Positions 34,837 to 42,572 of a stretch of DNA of 64,000 bases are shown here, piece by piece. The notes under the pieces are model-generated. The model worked only from the letters and a program-made list of their open reading frames with translations, ran no database searches and was not told the origin of the DNA. The stretch lies in assembly GCF_900110605.1 (NCBI RefSeq), contig NZ_FOFI01000002.1:186001-250000 (forward strand), written 5' to 3'. The stretch comes from Epilithonimonas lactis. Lineage in GTDB: Bacteria; Bacteroidota; Bacteroidia; Flavobacteriales; Weeksellaceae. The position numbers and the translations under genes are program-made. The stretch's first letter is position 1. Every line of letters begins with the position of its first letter.

Positions 34837-35685
34837 ATGAAATGGACAAACGACAGAAGTGGCAACTTCGATGACAGACGTGGCTCAGGTGGCGGAGGCG
34901 GAATGCTGGTCGGCGGAGGATTGGGCACGATCATCATTGCGGCAATTGTCTTCTTTTTAGGAGGAGATCCGTCAGCTATTTTAAACAACGGCGCATCTTC
35001 ATCGCAACAAACCGAGCAAAGACAACTCTCTAAAGAAGAACTTAGCGTAGGAGAATTCATCAGTATGTTGACAGCCGAAAACGAAGAAACCTGGAACAAG
35101 ATATTTCAAGAAAACGGAATCCAGTTTACGCCCGCAAAAGTGGTCGCATTCGAAAGAGCAACACAATCCGGCTGTGGACCAGCACAGTCCGAAATGGGAC
35201 CTTTCTATTGCCCTGCAGACCAGACCATCTATATGGATATGAGTTTCTTCAACGAGCTTCAGCAGAAGTTTGGAGCCAAGGTGGGACAATTCACGGTGGC
35301 TTACGTTTTAGGTCACGAATATGGACATCACATTCAAACCTTATTAGGGACCACTCAAAAAGTAAATCAACTAAGAGGAAGATATTCTGAATCTGAAATG
35401 AACAAGGTTTCCGTCGCTACAGAACTTCAAGCGGATTTCTACGCCGGATTGTGGGCGAAACAAACGGATAATCGCGAAAAGTTCTTAGAACCTGGCGACA
35501 TCCAGGAAGCAATGAGCGCTGCAGCGGCTGTTGGCGACGATAACATCCAGAAGAGAGCGCAAGGCTATGTGAACCAAGAAAGCTTTACACACGGCTCTTC
35601 TGCGCAAAGGGAAGAATGGTTTATGAAAGGCTACAATTCTGGCGACATCAGACAAGGCGATACCTTCAATGCGCTTTTGAGATAA
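34837..35685 (+). CDS. ypfJ: YpfJ-family neutral zinc metallopeptidase
   Basis: 282 residues. Start MKWTNDRSGNFDDRRGSGGGGG with a Gly-rich linker and a membrane segment, then GCGPAQSEMGPFYCPADQTIYMDMSFF and HEYGHHIQTLLG (about 160, the HExxH zinc motif) with ELQADFYAGLWAK (third ligand). The family is uncharacterised, but the metallopeptidase motif is intact. Terminator follows at 35709. Confidence 0.93.
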   Translation: MKWTNDRSGNFDDRRGSGGGGGMLVGGGLGTIIIAAIVFFLGGDPSAILNNGASSSQQTEQRQLSKEELSVGEFISMLTAENEETWNKIFQENGIQFTPAKVVAFERATQSGCGPAQSEMGPFYCPADQTIYMDMSFFNELQQKFGAKVGQFTVAYVLGHEYGHHIQTLLGTTQKVNQLRGRYSESEMNKVSVATELQADFYAGLWAKQTDNREKFLEPGDIQEAMSAAAAVGDDNIQKRAQGYVNQESFTHGSSAQREEWFMKGYNSGDIRQGDTFNALLR

Positions 35686-35708
35686 GATCTATTGAAATTA
35701 TAAATAAA

Positions 35709-35742
35709 AATAACAGGCAAATGATTGTCTGTTATTTTTTTT
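35709..35742 (+). terminator. Terminator after ypfJ
   Basis: AATAACAG and CTGTTATT around a short loop, followed by TTTTTT. Confidence 0.8.
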
Positions 35743-35771
35743 ATCTATTCCTGAAAAATTTTGGATATAAA

Positions 35772-35804
35772 ACAAAAAAGACTGCTAATCAATGATTAAC
35801 AGTC
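35772..35804 (-). terminator. Terminator of the tRNA operon
   Basis: On the complement GACTGTTAATC pairs with GATTAGCAGTC (one wobble), followed by TTTTTTG. It ends the minus-strand tRNA transcript that begins at about 36133. Confidence 0.75.
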
Positions 35805-35812
35805 ATATTTTG

Positions 35813-35896
35813 TACCCCAGACGGGACTTGAACCCGTACGTCCTTACGGACACAGGATTTTAAGTCCTGCGTGTCTACCAGTTCCACCACCAGGGC
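35813..35896 (-). tRNA. tRNA-Leu (anticodon UAA)
   Basis: 84-nt cloverleaf on the complement: acceptor GCCCTGG/CTGGGGT with discriminator A, D loop GGAACTGGTAGAC, anticodon stem AGGA...TCCT with loop CTTAAAA (UAA, reads UUA), a long class II variable arm, and T arm GGGTTCAAGTCCC. CCA is not encoded. Confidence 0.95.
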
Positions 35897-35901
35897 AACG
35901 G

Positions 35902-35977
<76 letters not shown>

Positions 35978-36017
35978 ATAAAAAAAATTCCTAATTGCTT
36001 AGAAATTTTTAGCATTG

Positions 36018-36099
36018 TGCGGATGAAGGGACTCGAACCCCCACGCGGTGAAGCACCAGATCCTAAGTCTGGCATGGCTACCAATTACATCACATCCGC
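36018..36099 (-). tRNA. tRNA-Leu (anticodon UAG)
   Basis: 82-nt cloverleaf: acceptor GCGGATG/CATCCGC with discriminator A, anticodon loop CTTAGGA (UAG, reads CUN), class II variable arm and T arm GGGTTCGAGTCCC. It is the first gene of the three-tRNA transcript. Confidence 0.95.
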
Positions 36100-36139
36100 A
36101 TTATTTTGAAGAACTTCTTTTCTTTCGTTTTGGTGAGTG

Positions 36140-36171
36140 CAAATATAGAGACTTTTCATATTACCTCCAAA
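36140..36171 (-). promoter_or_regulatory. Promoter of the tRNA operon
   Basis: On the complement TTTG (36168-36171), 20 nt, then TATATTTG (36140-36147). Both boxes and the spacing match the Bacteroidota consensus TTTG-N19-21-TAnnTTTG. The first tRNA begins about 40 nt downstream. Confidence 0.8.
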
Positions 36172-36268
36172 ATTATTTCTATATTTTTTTAAAGTTTTTT
36201 CGATGGTCGGTTTTGGACTACATCGATAGTTTTTTATTACCTTTACACTCTTAAAACATTTTGAAGAC

Positions 36269-36649
36269 ATGGAATTAACAGGAACAATCAAGAAGATTTC
36301 TGATTTACAAACATTTGCAAGCGGATTTCAAAAAAAAGAACTCGTTCTTTTGACTGAAGAACAGTATCCACAACCAATCAATATCGAATTTACCCAAGAT
36401 AAAGTTGATTTGCTGAACGCATACAAAGTTGGAGATAGCGTAAAAGTTCATATCAATATCAGAGGAAGAGAGTGGACAAGTCCTCAAGGTGAAGTAAAGT
36501 ATTTCAACTCTATCGTAGGATGGAGAATGGAAAAAGGTGGTGCTTCCGATTTCAACGAGCCTACTCAAGCAACTCCTAGTCAAGGTCAGCCAGCTGCTGA
36601 AAACAAGAACGTTTTCGCAGAGGACGAAGATGACGATTTGCCATTCTAA
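36269..36649 (+). CDS. DUF3127 protein with SSB-like acidic tail
   Basis: 126 residues: MELTGTIKKISDLQTFASGFQKKELVLLTEEQYPQ, VGDSVKVHINIRGREWTSPQGEVKYFNSIVGWRME. This OB-fold-like domain is DUF3127, found in Bacteroidota. The C-terminus AEDEDDDLPF resembles the acidic tip (D-D-D-[IL]-P-F) of single-strand binding protein, through which SSB recruits partners. A role in ssDNA binding is suggested but not proven. Terminator follows. Confidence 0.88.
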   Translation: MELTGTIKKISDLQTFASGFQKKELVLLTEEQYPQPINIEFTQDKVDLLNAYKVGDSVKVHINIRGREWTSPQGEVKYFNSIVGWRMEKGGASDFNEPTQATPSQGQPAAENKNVFAEDEDDDLPF

Positions 36650-36671
36650 TATTTTTAGAATCAATCTATAA

Positions 36672-36713
36672 TAAATCCCTGCATTTTTGATAAAAGATGC
36701 AGGGATTCTTTTT
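36672..36713 (+). terminator. Terminator after the DUF3127 gene
   Basis: AATCCCTGCAT and ATGCAGGGATT form an 11-bp stem followed by TTTTTAT. Confidence 0.85.
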
Positions 36714-36736
36714 ATATTTCAACTTTGAAACCGTCT

Positions 36737-37540
36737 ATGGAAATCTTTAAAATCATTGAACCTAAAACGTCAAAAGTTCCCATCATCATTAGTGTTCCTC
36801 ACGCAGGCACTTTCATTCCGGAAGATATTAAGTCTAAAATGAACTCTGAATTGTCTGATAAATTGGACGACACAGATTGGTTCATCGATAAGCTTTATGG
36901 GTTTGCAACAGATTTAGGAATTACAATCATCACAGCCAATTACAGCAGATGGGTTGTCGACCTCAATAGAAATCCGGAAAACCAACCGCTTTACAATGAC
37001 GGAAGAGTGATTACGGATGTGGTGACGGTTACGGATTTTAACGGGAATCAGATTTATAAAGATAATTACATTCCGGATTCTCAGGAAGTTGCCAGACGCG
37101 TTGAGCTTTTTCACAAACCTTATCACGAGAAATTGGATGAACTTTTACAACAAACAAAAGCTGAATTCGGGAAAGTGTTGTTGTTTGATGCGCATTCGAT
37201 TAGGAAATCTGTTCCGGGAATTCGTTCTGAGGATTTTCCGGATTTGATTTTGGGTGATAATGATGAAACCTCTGCAAGTCCAGAATTAATCGAAGCAACG
37301 ATTGATTCTTTGCAAAATAAAGGTTACGAGTTTTCTCACAATCATCCTTTCAAAGGTGGTTACATCACGAGAAGTTTTGGAAAACCTGAAGAAAACATTC
37401 ACGCTTTGCAACTGGAAATGTGCAAGACGAATTATATGGATACTTCGGAAATGAGTTATGATGAAACTAATGCGGAGAGAATTCAGTTGGTTTTGAAAGA
37501 GACTTTGGTAAATCTTATCGAGCAAATGAAATTTATTTGA
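36737..37540 (+). CDS. hutG: N-formylglutamate amidohydrolase
   Basis: 267 residues from ATG at 36737 (a TTG 12 nt earlier is weaker). Motifs of the FGase family: ISVPHAGTFIPEDI, DDTDWFIDKLYGF, WVVDLNRNPENQPLY, LFDAHSIR and FKGGYITRSFGKPEENIHALQLEM. It hydrolyses N-formyl-L-glutamate to glutamate and formate, the last step of the five-step histidine pathway. The next gene, hutF, makes its substrate, so they form a functional pair; the genes for the first three steps are not in this window. Confidence 0.93.
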   Translation: MEIFKIIEPKTSKVPIIISVPHAGTFIPEDIKSKMNSELSDKLDDTDWFIDKLYGFATDLGITIITANYSRWVVDLNRNPENQPLYNDGRVITDVVTVTDFNGNQIYKDNYIPDSQEVARRVELFHKPYHEKLDELLQQTKAEFGKVLLFDAHSIRKSVPGIRSEDFPDLILGDNDETSASPELIEATIDSLQNKGYEFSHNHPFKGGYITRSFGKPEENIHALQLEMCKTNYMDTSEMSYDETNAERIQLVLKETLVNLIEQMKFI

Positions 37541-37564
37541 CTTTAATAATATTACCACACAGTT

Positions 37565-37639
37565 TGTCATTCAGTAGGAAACCTAGCGAAGTGGTTCGAC
37601 GAAGTAAATCTAGATTGTTTAGAGTCCTACGGAATGACA
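37565..37639. repeat. Inverted CCGTAGGA element, copy 1
   Basis: Left arm TGTCATTCAGTAGGA (37565-37579), right arm TCCTACGGAATGACA (37625-37639): 14 of 15 bases pair, with a 45-nt inner segment. A second copy with 12-bp arms is at 40837-40877. It lies between hutG and hutF. Confidence 0.7.
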
Positions 37640-37679
37640 AAATAATGTTTTTATCGCAAAATTTGAATTTATGTTGAAT

Positions 37680-37766
37680 CTGCAGCCCGACTTGAACGGA
37701 AATCCTTTTTTGCGGCTGGTAAAGCTTAGGCAAAAAGATTGGGAGCGGAAGGCGGAAAAGCTGCCC
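37680..37766 (+). repeat. Dispersed AGCCC/GGCATCC element, copy B
   Basis: GCAGCCCGACTTGAACGGAAATCC, stem CTTTTTTGC/GCAAAAAG (37705-37713 and 37730-37737), then GATTGGGAGCGGAAGGCGG and AGCTGCCC. It is the most divergent copy but keeps box order and stem. It lies in the hutF leader; reading through it in frame produces a spurious N-terminal extension of hutF. Confidence 0.75.
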
Positions 37767-37832
37767 AAAATATTAAAATGGCTTCGAGAGCCTCAGCCTG
37801 ACAAATTAAATACAAATACTATTACTTATAAA

Positions 37833-39197
37833 ATGTACACATTCAAAGGATTACTGACCGAAAACGGATGGATGGAAAATGCTTTTGTAAAGCTGGACGA
37901 CGCCGGAAATATCTCTGAATTGAAAACCGTGGAAACACCCGAAGGCGAATATGTTGATGGCTATGTTTTGCCTGGATTTCAGAATGCGCATTCGCACGCG
38001 TTCCAGTATGCGATGTGCGGTCTAGCAGAATATTTTGAAGGCTCGGAAGTTCCTGATGATTTCTGGAGCTGGCGCGATGCGATGTACCGAATTGCGCTGT
38101 CACTTTCTCCTGAACAAATGGAAGATGTTGCGGCAATGTTGTACGCAGAAATGCTGCGAAACGGTTATACATCGGTGGCGGAGTTCCATTATGTGCATCA
38201 CGATAAAGAAGGAAAAGCTTATCAGAATCTCTCCGAAATGGGCGAAAGATTGGTTGCTGCTGCGAAAAGAGTTGGGATTAGAATCACTTTGATTCCGATG
38301 TTTTATCAGAAAGGGAATTTTGGGACGGAACCTTACGATTTACAGAAACGTTTTATTTCTAAAAATATTGAAGACTATTATCAATTGCTGGAAGCTTCTA
38401 AGCAGTCGATAAAGTTTTATGACAAAGCAAATTTGGCGGTTGGGTCGCATTCTTTGAGAGCGGTTCAGAAAGAGGATTTGATTGAGTCTTCTTTGCTGGC
38501 GAAAGATTATCCGTTTCATATTCACATCGCGGAACAGTTGAAGGAAATCAAAGATTCTGTGGATTTTTACGGAAAAAGACCGGCGGAATGGCTTTTGGAA
38601 AACTGTGACGTGAATGAAAACTTTAACCTAATTCATTGCACACATTTGGAAGACAATGAGGTTGAAGGCATTGCGAAATCTGGCGCAAACATCGTACTTT
38701 GCCCGTCAACGGAAGGGAATTTGGGCGATGGAAGATTCCGTTTCAAAGATTATCAGAAGTTTGGTGGGAATTGGTCGATTGGAACGGACAGTCAGATTTG
38801 TGTGAATCCTTTGGAAGATTTGCGACTTCTGGATTACGGACAACGAATCTACACGCACAGACGCGATACTTTTTTCCAGCCAAATCTTGGTGACAGCGGT
38901 TTCAATGCTTTGAAGACGGCCTGGAAATCCGGAAGGAAATCGATGGCTTTTGAGAATGAGAATTTCTTCAAAGTCGGACAAAGTTTTGACGCTGTTGTGG
39001 TTAATGCGAAAGCGCCTTTGATTGCGACTTCTTCTCTTAAAAATCTTTGCAATACGATTGTTTATTCTTCTGATTCATCGCATTTGCTTGGAACTGTCGT
39101 TGCCGGAAAATGGGTGGTTAGAAATGGGAAACACGAGCATTATGAAGAGGTGCGACAAGGTTTTGTTAAATCCATTAATGCAATTAAAATACGCTAA
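37833..39197 (+). CDS. hutF: Formimidoylglutamate deiminase
   Basis: 454 residues from ATG at 37833. The frame is open back to 37671, but those 54 residues are translated repeat copy B and have no family resemblance. Amidohydrolase motifs: GFQNAHSHAFQYAMCGLAEYF (HxH metal ligands), AEFHYVHHD, HIAEQLKEI, HCTHLEDNEVEGIA and GTDSQICVNPLEDLRLLDYGQR. It deaminates N-formimino-L-glutamate to N-formylglutamate in histidine degradation. HutG upstream takes the product. Confidence 0.93.
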   Translation: MYTFKGLLTENGWMENAFVKLDDAGNISELKTVETPEGEYVDGYVLPGFQNAHSHAFQYAMCGLAEYFEGSEVPDDFWSWRDAMYRIALSLSPEQMEDVAAMLYAEMLRNGYTSVAEFHYVHHDKEGKAYQNLSEMGERLVAAAKRVGIRITLIPMFYQKGNFGTEPYDLQKRFISKNIEDYYQLLEASKQSIKFYDKANLAVGSHSLRAVQKEDLIESSLLAKDYPFHIHIAEQLKEIKDSVDFYGKRPAEWLLENCDVNENFNLIHCTHLEDNEVEGIAKSGANIVLCPSTEGNLGDGRFRFKDYQKFGGNWSIGTDSQICVNPLEDLRLLDYGQRIYTHRRDTFFQPNLGDSGFNALKTAWKSGRKSMAFENENFFKVGQSFDAVVVNAKAPLIATSSLKNLCNTIVYSSDSSHLLGTVVAGKWVVRNGKHEHYEEVRQGFVKSINAIKIR

Positions 39198-39201
39198 CTA
39201 A

Positions 39202-39849
39202 ATGTTTCGCTTAGACCCAGAAGATATTTCTTTTCCAGACCCGGAACTTTACGACCCAGATGGCGGACTAATGGCCATTGGTGGTGATTTGAAGCCAGAA
39301 AGACTTTTGTTTGCCTATCAATTGGGACTTTTTCCTTGGTACAACGAAGGCGAAGAAATCCTTTGGTGGTGTCCTGACCCAAGATTTGTATTGCTCCCGA
39401 ATGAAATCAAAATCTCAAAATCGATGAAGAAAATATTGCGAGACGACGTTTTTCAATTTACGGAAAATCAATGTTTTGAAGATGTGATGAGGAATTGCAA
39501 AATGGCGGAACGGAAAGACCAGGATGGAACGTGGATCAATGAAGAGCTGATAGAATCATTTTTAAAACTTCACCAATTCGGGAAAGCGAAAAGTTTTGAA
39601 GTTTGGCAGAATGGCGAATTGGTTGGAGGTTTCTATGGCATCCAAGTCGGGAATGTGTTTTGCGGTGAAAGTATGTTTGCCAAAGTTTCCAACGCTTCTA
39701 AAGCTGGATTTATCCATTTCACAACCAAATATCAAAATGAATGGGAACTTATTGATTGCCAAATCCATTCTGAACATCTCGAAAGTCTGGGCGCGAAAAT
39801 GATTCCTAAAATCGATTATTTAAAAATCTTAAAACAACAAATCTCTTGA
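39202..39849 (+). CDS. aat: Leucyl/phenylalanyl-tRNA-protein transferase
   Basis: 215 residues. FRLDPEDISFPDPELYDPDGGLMAIGGDLKPERLLFAYQLGLFPWYNEGEEILWWCPDPRFVLLPNE is a near-complete Aat signature, later EVWQNGELVGGFYGIQVGNVFCGESMF and HFTTKYQNEWELIDCQ. It adds Leu or Phe to N-terminal Arg/Lys of proteins, marking them for ClpAP. The downstream transporter starts on the overlapping TTGA. Hypothetical link to hutF: only 4 bp separate them. Confidence 0.96.
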   Translation: MFRLDPEDISFPDPELYDPDGGLMAIGGDLKPERLLFAYQLGLFPWYNEGEEILWWCPDPRFVLLPNEIKISKSMKKILRDDVFQFTENQCFEDVMRNCKMAERKDQDGTWINEELIESFLKLHQFGKAKSFEVWQNGELVGGFYGIQVGNVFCGESMFAKVSNASKAGFIHFTTKYQNEWELIDCQIHSEHLESLGAKMIPKIDYLKILKQQIS

Positions 39850-40727
39850 CAGCAGAAAAACAAAAATGGATTCTCCTGATTGCATTATCCTTAATTTGGG
39901 GCTCATCTTTTATATTGATAAAAAAATCACTGGACCATTTCAACCCTTACGAAGTCGGTGCTTTGCGGGTTTTGATTTCGGGGATTGTTCTGATGCCTTA
40001 TGCTATCGCCCAAATAAAATTATTCCCTAAAAGACATTTGAAATGGTTGATTATCGCAGCATTCACAGGAAGTTTCATTCCAATGTTTCTTTTCCCAATG
40101 GCGGAAACCGAAATCAGCAGCAGCATTGCCGGAATCATCAATTCGATGATGCCGATATTTGTGATTATTGTGGGTTCTTTGGTTTGGAAATTCTCAACGA
40201 CAAAACGGCAATTATTGGGTGTTCTGATAAGTTTTGTCGGCGCTTGTATCTTGGCTTTGGGAAGTGGCGAACGTGGTGAAATCAAAATCTATCCAATTCT
40301 GTTATTGATTCTTGCAGTCCTACTCTACGCGATTTGTACTACGACTATCAAGTCAAAACTGCACGAAGTTCCTGCGATTCTGATGTCGGCTTATGTCTTT
40401 TCGTTTGTTTTGTTTTTACCATCATTGATTGCTTTGATTTTTGCAGGCTTTTTCAAAGATTTGACATTGAATCAAAGTACAATAGAAGGATTGGGTTTTG
40501 TGGCGATATTGTCGATTTTCGGGACGGGATTGGCGATGATGATGAATTACAAATTATTGAGTATTTCGACACCTTTATTCGCTTCTACCGTGACTTTGTT
40601 GATGCCGATTGTCGCTATCATCTGGGGAATTTTGGATGGTGAGAAATTGACGACGCAGCAATCTGTTGGTGCTTTGGTCATTTTGGCCGGATTGATATTT
40701 TTGAGGAGTAAGCCGAAGGTGGTTTGA
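39846..40727 (+). CDS. EamA-family (DMT) membrane transporter
   Basis: 293 residues with ten predicted helices in two EamA halves: IALSLIWGSSFILIKKSLDHFNPYEVGALR and a second repeat beginning YAICTTTIKSKLHEVPAILMSAYVFSF. The start is a TTG that overlaps the aat stop (TTGA), since no Met occurs near the N-terminus, implying translational coupling. Substrate unknown; related transporters export amino acids or metabolites. Confidence 0.9.
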   Translation: MTAEKQKWILLIALSLIWGSSFILIKKSLDHFNPYEVGALRVLISGIVLMPYAIAQIKLFPKRHLKWLIIAAFTGSFIPMFLFPMAETEISSSIAGIINSMMPIFVIIVGSLVWKFSTTKRQLLGVLISFVGACILALGSGERGEIKIYPILLLILAVLLYAICTTTIKSKLHEVPAILMSAYVFSFVLFLPSLIALIFAGFFKDLTLNQSTIEGLGFVAILSIFGTGLAMMMNYKLLSISTPLFASTVTLLMPIVAIIWGILDGEKLTTQQSVGALVILAGLIFLRSKPKVV

Positions 40728-40734
40728 TGGGTTT

Positions 40735-40815
40735 TGATGGGTTTTGAACGCAAAGCCCGCAAAGATTTTTTCTACTATATTGAAAATTTTAAGTTTCGCA
40801 AAGACGTAAACTCAT
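40735..40815. repeat. GCAAAG-rich dispersed tract
   Basis: GGGTTTTGAACGCAAAGCCCGCAAAGATTTTTT at about 40739-40771 and TTTCGCAAAGACG at about 40794 have the GCAAAG-repeat style seen in Chryseobacterium-type intergenic DNA. No reading frame. Part of a 314-nt gap filled with repeats. Confidence 0.45.
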
Positions 40816-40836
40816 CAAAGAAAAAGTAATTTTCTT

Positions 40837-40877
40837 ATTCCGTAGGAACTTCAGCATTGAGATTCCTACGGAATGAC
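40837..40877. repeat. Inverted CCGTAGGA element, copy 2
   Basis: ATTCCGTAGGAA and TTCCTACGGAAT are perfect 12-bp inverted arms with a 14-nt spacer; GACA follows the right arm as in copy 1 at 37565-37639. Confidence 0.7.
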
Positions 40878-40922
40878 ATTATCGTGTTTTTAATCTTGAA
40901 TGTTTGATTTGATGACAAGAAG

Positions 40923-41004
40923 CATAGCCCTGATTGCAACGGCATCCTTTTGTGATGAGGAACGAAGAGCAAAAGATATAGTGGAAAGCAGGTTCCCGGC
41001 TTCT
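40923..41004 (+). repeat. Dispersed AGCCC/GGCATCC element, copy C
   Basis: CATAGCCCTGATTGCAACGGCATCC, stem CTTTTG (40947-40952)/CAAAAG (40970-40975), then GATATAGTGGAAAGCAGGTTCCCGGCTTCT. Lies in the gap between the EamA transporter and the TPR gene; its end merges with the terminator of the latter. Confidence 0.85.
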
Positions 41005-41036
41005 AAAAATAAAAAAGCCCAGACGAATCTGAGCTT
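41004..41036 (-). terminator. Terminator after the TPR gene
   Basis: On the complement AAAGCTCAGA, loop TTCG, TCTGGGCTTT, followed by TTTTATTTTT. The UUCG tetraloop and 10-bp stem make it strong. Confidence 0.85.
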
Positions 41037-41040
41037 TGGT

Positions 41041-42411
41041 TTATTTCTTTTTGGCCTTTATTTTTTTGACCTGTTCTTTGATGAACGGATATTTCAGCTG
41101 CATATCTTTGCTGAGTGTGGAATCGAGTTCCAGCGCTTTCTCGAGCATTGCAATACCTTCTGATTCGCTTTTCAAATGCAAGTAGCAATTGCTGAGCTGA
41201 TAGTACAATTCGGCGCGTGGATGCGCTTTCAGAGCTTTTTCGAGGATGGTGATTGCTTCCTCATATTCGCCAAGCAACATCAAGACTTCTGAGTACGCGT
41301 ACCAGTTGTAAAATCTGGTCGGCTCGGATTCTATCAGTTTTTTAAGGCAAATCAAGCTTTCTTCATAATCGCCGCTGGTGATGTAAAGGAAGGCCAAACG
41401 CTTTTGGTATTCGACGTTTCCTTCGCTAAGATTAGCTGCTTCCTGAGCGAAATACAATGACTCTTTGATGTTCCCCAATTCTTCGTAGATGAAGGATTGC
41501 TCCATCATCGCCAAGTAAAACTGTGGGTCTTCTCTCAAAGATTTTTGGAAAGAGGTCAATGCGGGAACCAATTTCTTAGCTTCTTTGTGGCACAATCCAA
41601 TTTTGTAGAACGTGAACGCTTTGGTATATTCCAAATCGAGCATTTCTTCGTAAACGGCAATCGCCTTGTCCCACTCTCCCATCGCTTCATAACAAGCTGC
41701 TTTGTTGGCGTAAACACCGACAGCCTGAGAATTGATGGCCAATAGATAATCGAAACCGTTGATGGCTTCTTCGTAATTCTTCTTGTTGAAATGGAATTGT
41801 CCATACTCGTACCAAGCGGTTTCCGAAAAAGAAAACTTGTCAAGGTACTGATTCAGGAAATCTAACGCTTCTTGTGAACGGTTCAATTTGCTGTAACAAA
41901 CCATCACGTTTTCCAAAGAATAATCGTCATACGGGTCGTGCTCCAAGGCTGAAGTGTAATGTTTCAGCGCATTGAATGGGTCGTCCAGATTGACATATTC
42001 GTCTGCGATGAAATTGTGAAGGAAATTCTCCTCCTCTTCCAATTGCAAAGCTTTCTGGCAATATTCGATTGATTTTTTCGGGTTTCCGAGATTTGAGTAA
42101 TATTTTGCGCAACAAACCAAAAAGTCTGTGTCCTCCAAAGATGACTGATGCAATTCGTCAATCAGTTCTTTAGCTTTCGTGTAACGCTCCAATTCCAGGA
42201 AAACCTCCAATTGCTTGGTTTTGATTTCGAGAGAATTGGGATGTATTTTCAGAGCGTGGTTTACAGCCATTTCTGCATAGCTATAATCTCCCAGCTCCAG
42301 ATAATAGATGATTATTTCTATATACTCTTCGGTATCGAAATAGAATTCATCATTATTCTCTATCATTTCTTCGAACTTTTTCGCAAGTTCGTTTTCAAAA
42401 AATTCTTCCAA
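41041..42411 (-). CDS. Tetratricopeptide repeat protein
   Basis: 456 residues, almost entirely TPR units, about ten to twelve: for example ILYELGDYSYAEMAVNHALKIHPNS, YSNLGNPKKSIEYCQKALQLEEEE, ALKHYTSALEHDPYDDYSLEN and ELYYQLSNCYLHLKSESEGIAMLEKALELD. No signal peptide or membrane helix, so it is cytoplasmic. Probably a scaffold; partners unknown. Terminator follows at once. Confidence 0.9.
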   Translation of the reverse strand: MEEFFENELAKKFEEMIENNDEFYFDTEEYIEIIIYYLELGDYSYAEMAVNHALKIHPNSLEIKTKQLEVFLELERYTKAKELIDELHQSSLEDTDFLVCCAKYYSNLGNPKKSIEYCQKALQLEEEENFLHNFIADEYVNLDDPFNALKHYTSALEHDPYDDYSLENVMVCYSKLNRSQEALDFLNQYLDKFSFSETAWYEYGQFHFNKKNYEEAINGFDYLLAINSQAVGVYANKAACYEAMGEWDKAIAVYEEMLDLEYTKAFTFYKIGLCHKEAKKLVPALTSFQKSLREDPQFYLAMMEQSFIYEELGNIKESLYFAQEAANLSEGNVEYQKRLAFLYITSGDYEESLICLKKLIESEPTRFYNWYAYSEVLMLLGEYEEAITILEKALKAHPRAELYYQLSNCYLHLKSESEGIAMLEKALELDSTLSKDMQLKYPFIKEQVKKIKAKKK

Positions 42412-42572
42412 TATATTTGATTTAGATTCGAGATTCAGCTCCGCTCAGATTGGTTTTATCCGATGTGAGATTTGTAAATCAATTACAATTGCCCGGTCTA
42501 AAATCTTCATTTAATAAAGTTACTCAATTTTATTCTGAAAATAAGCTATGTAACTCTGACAACTTATTAACA

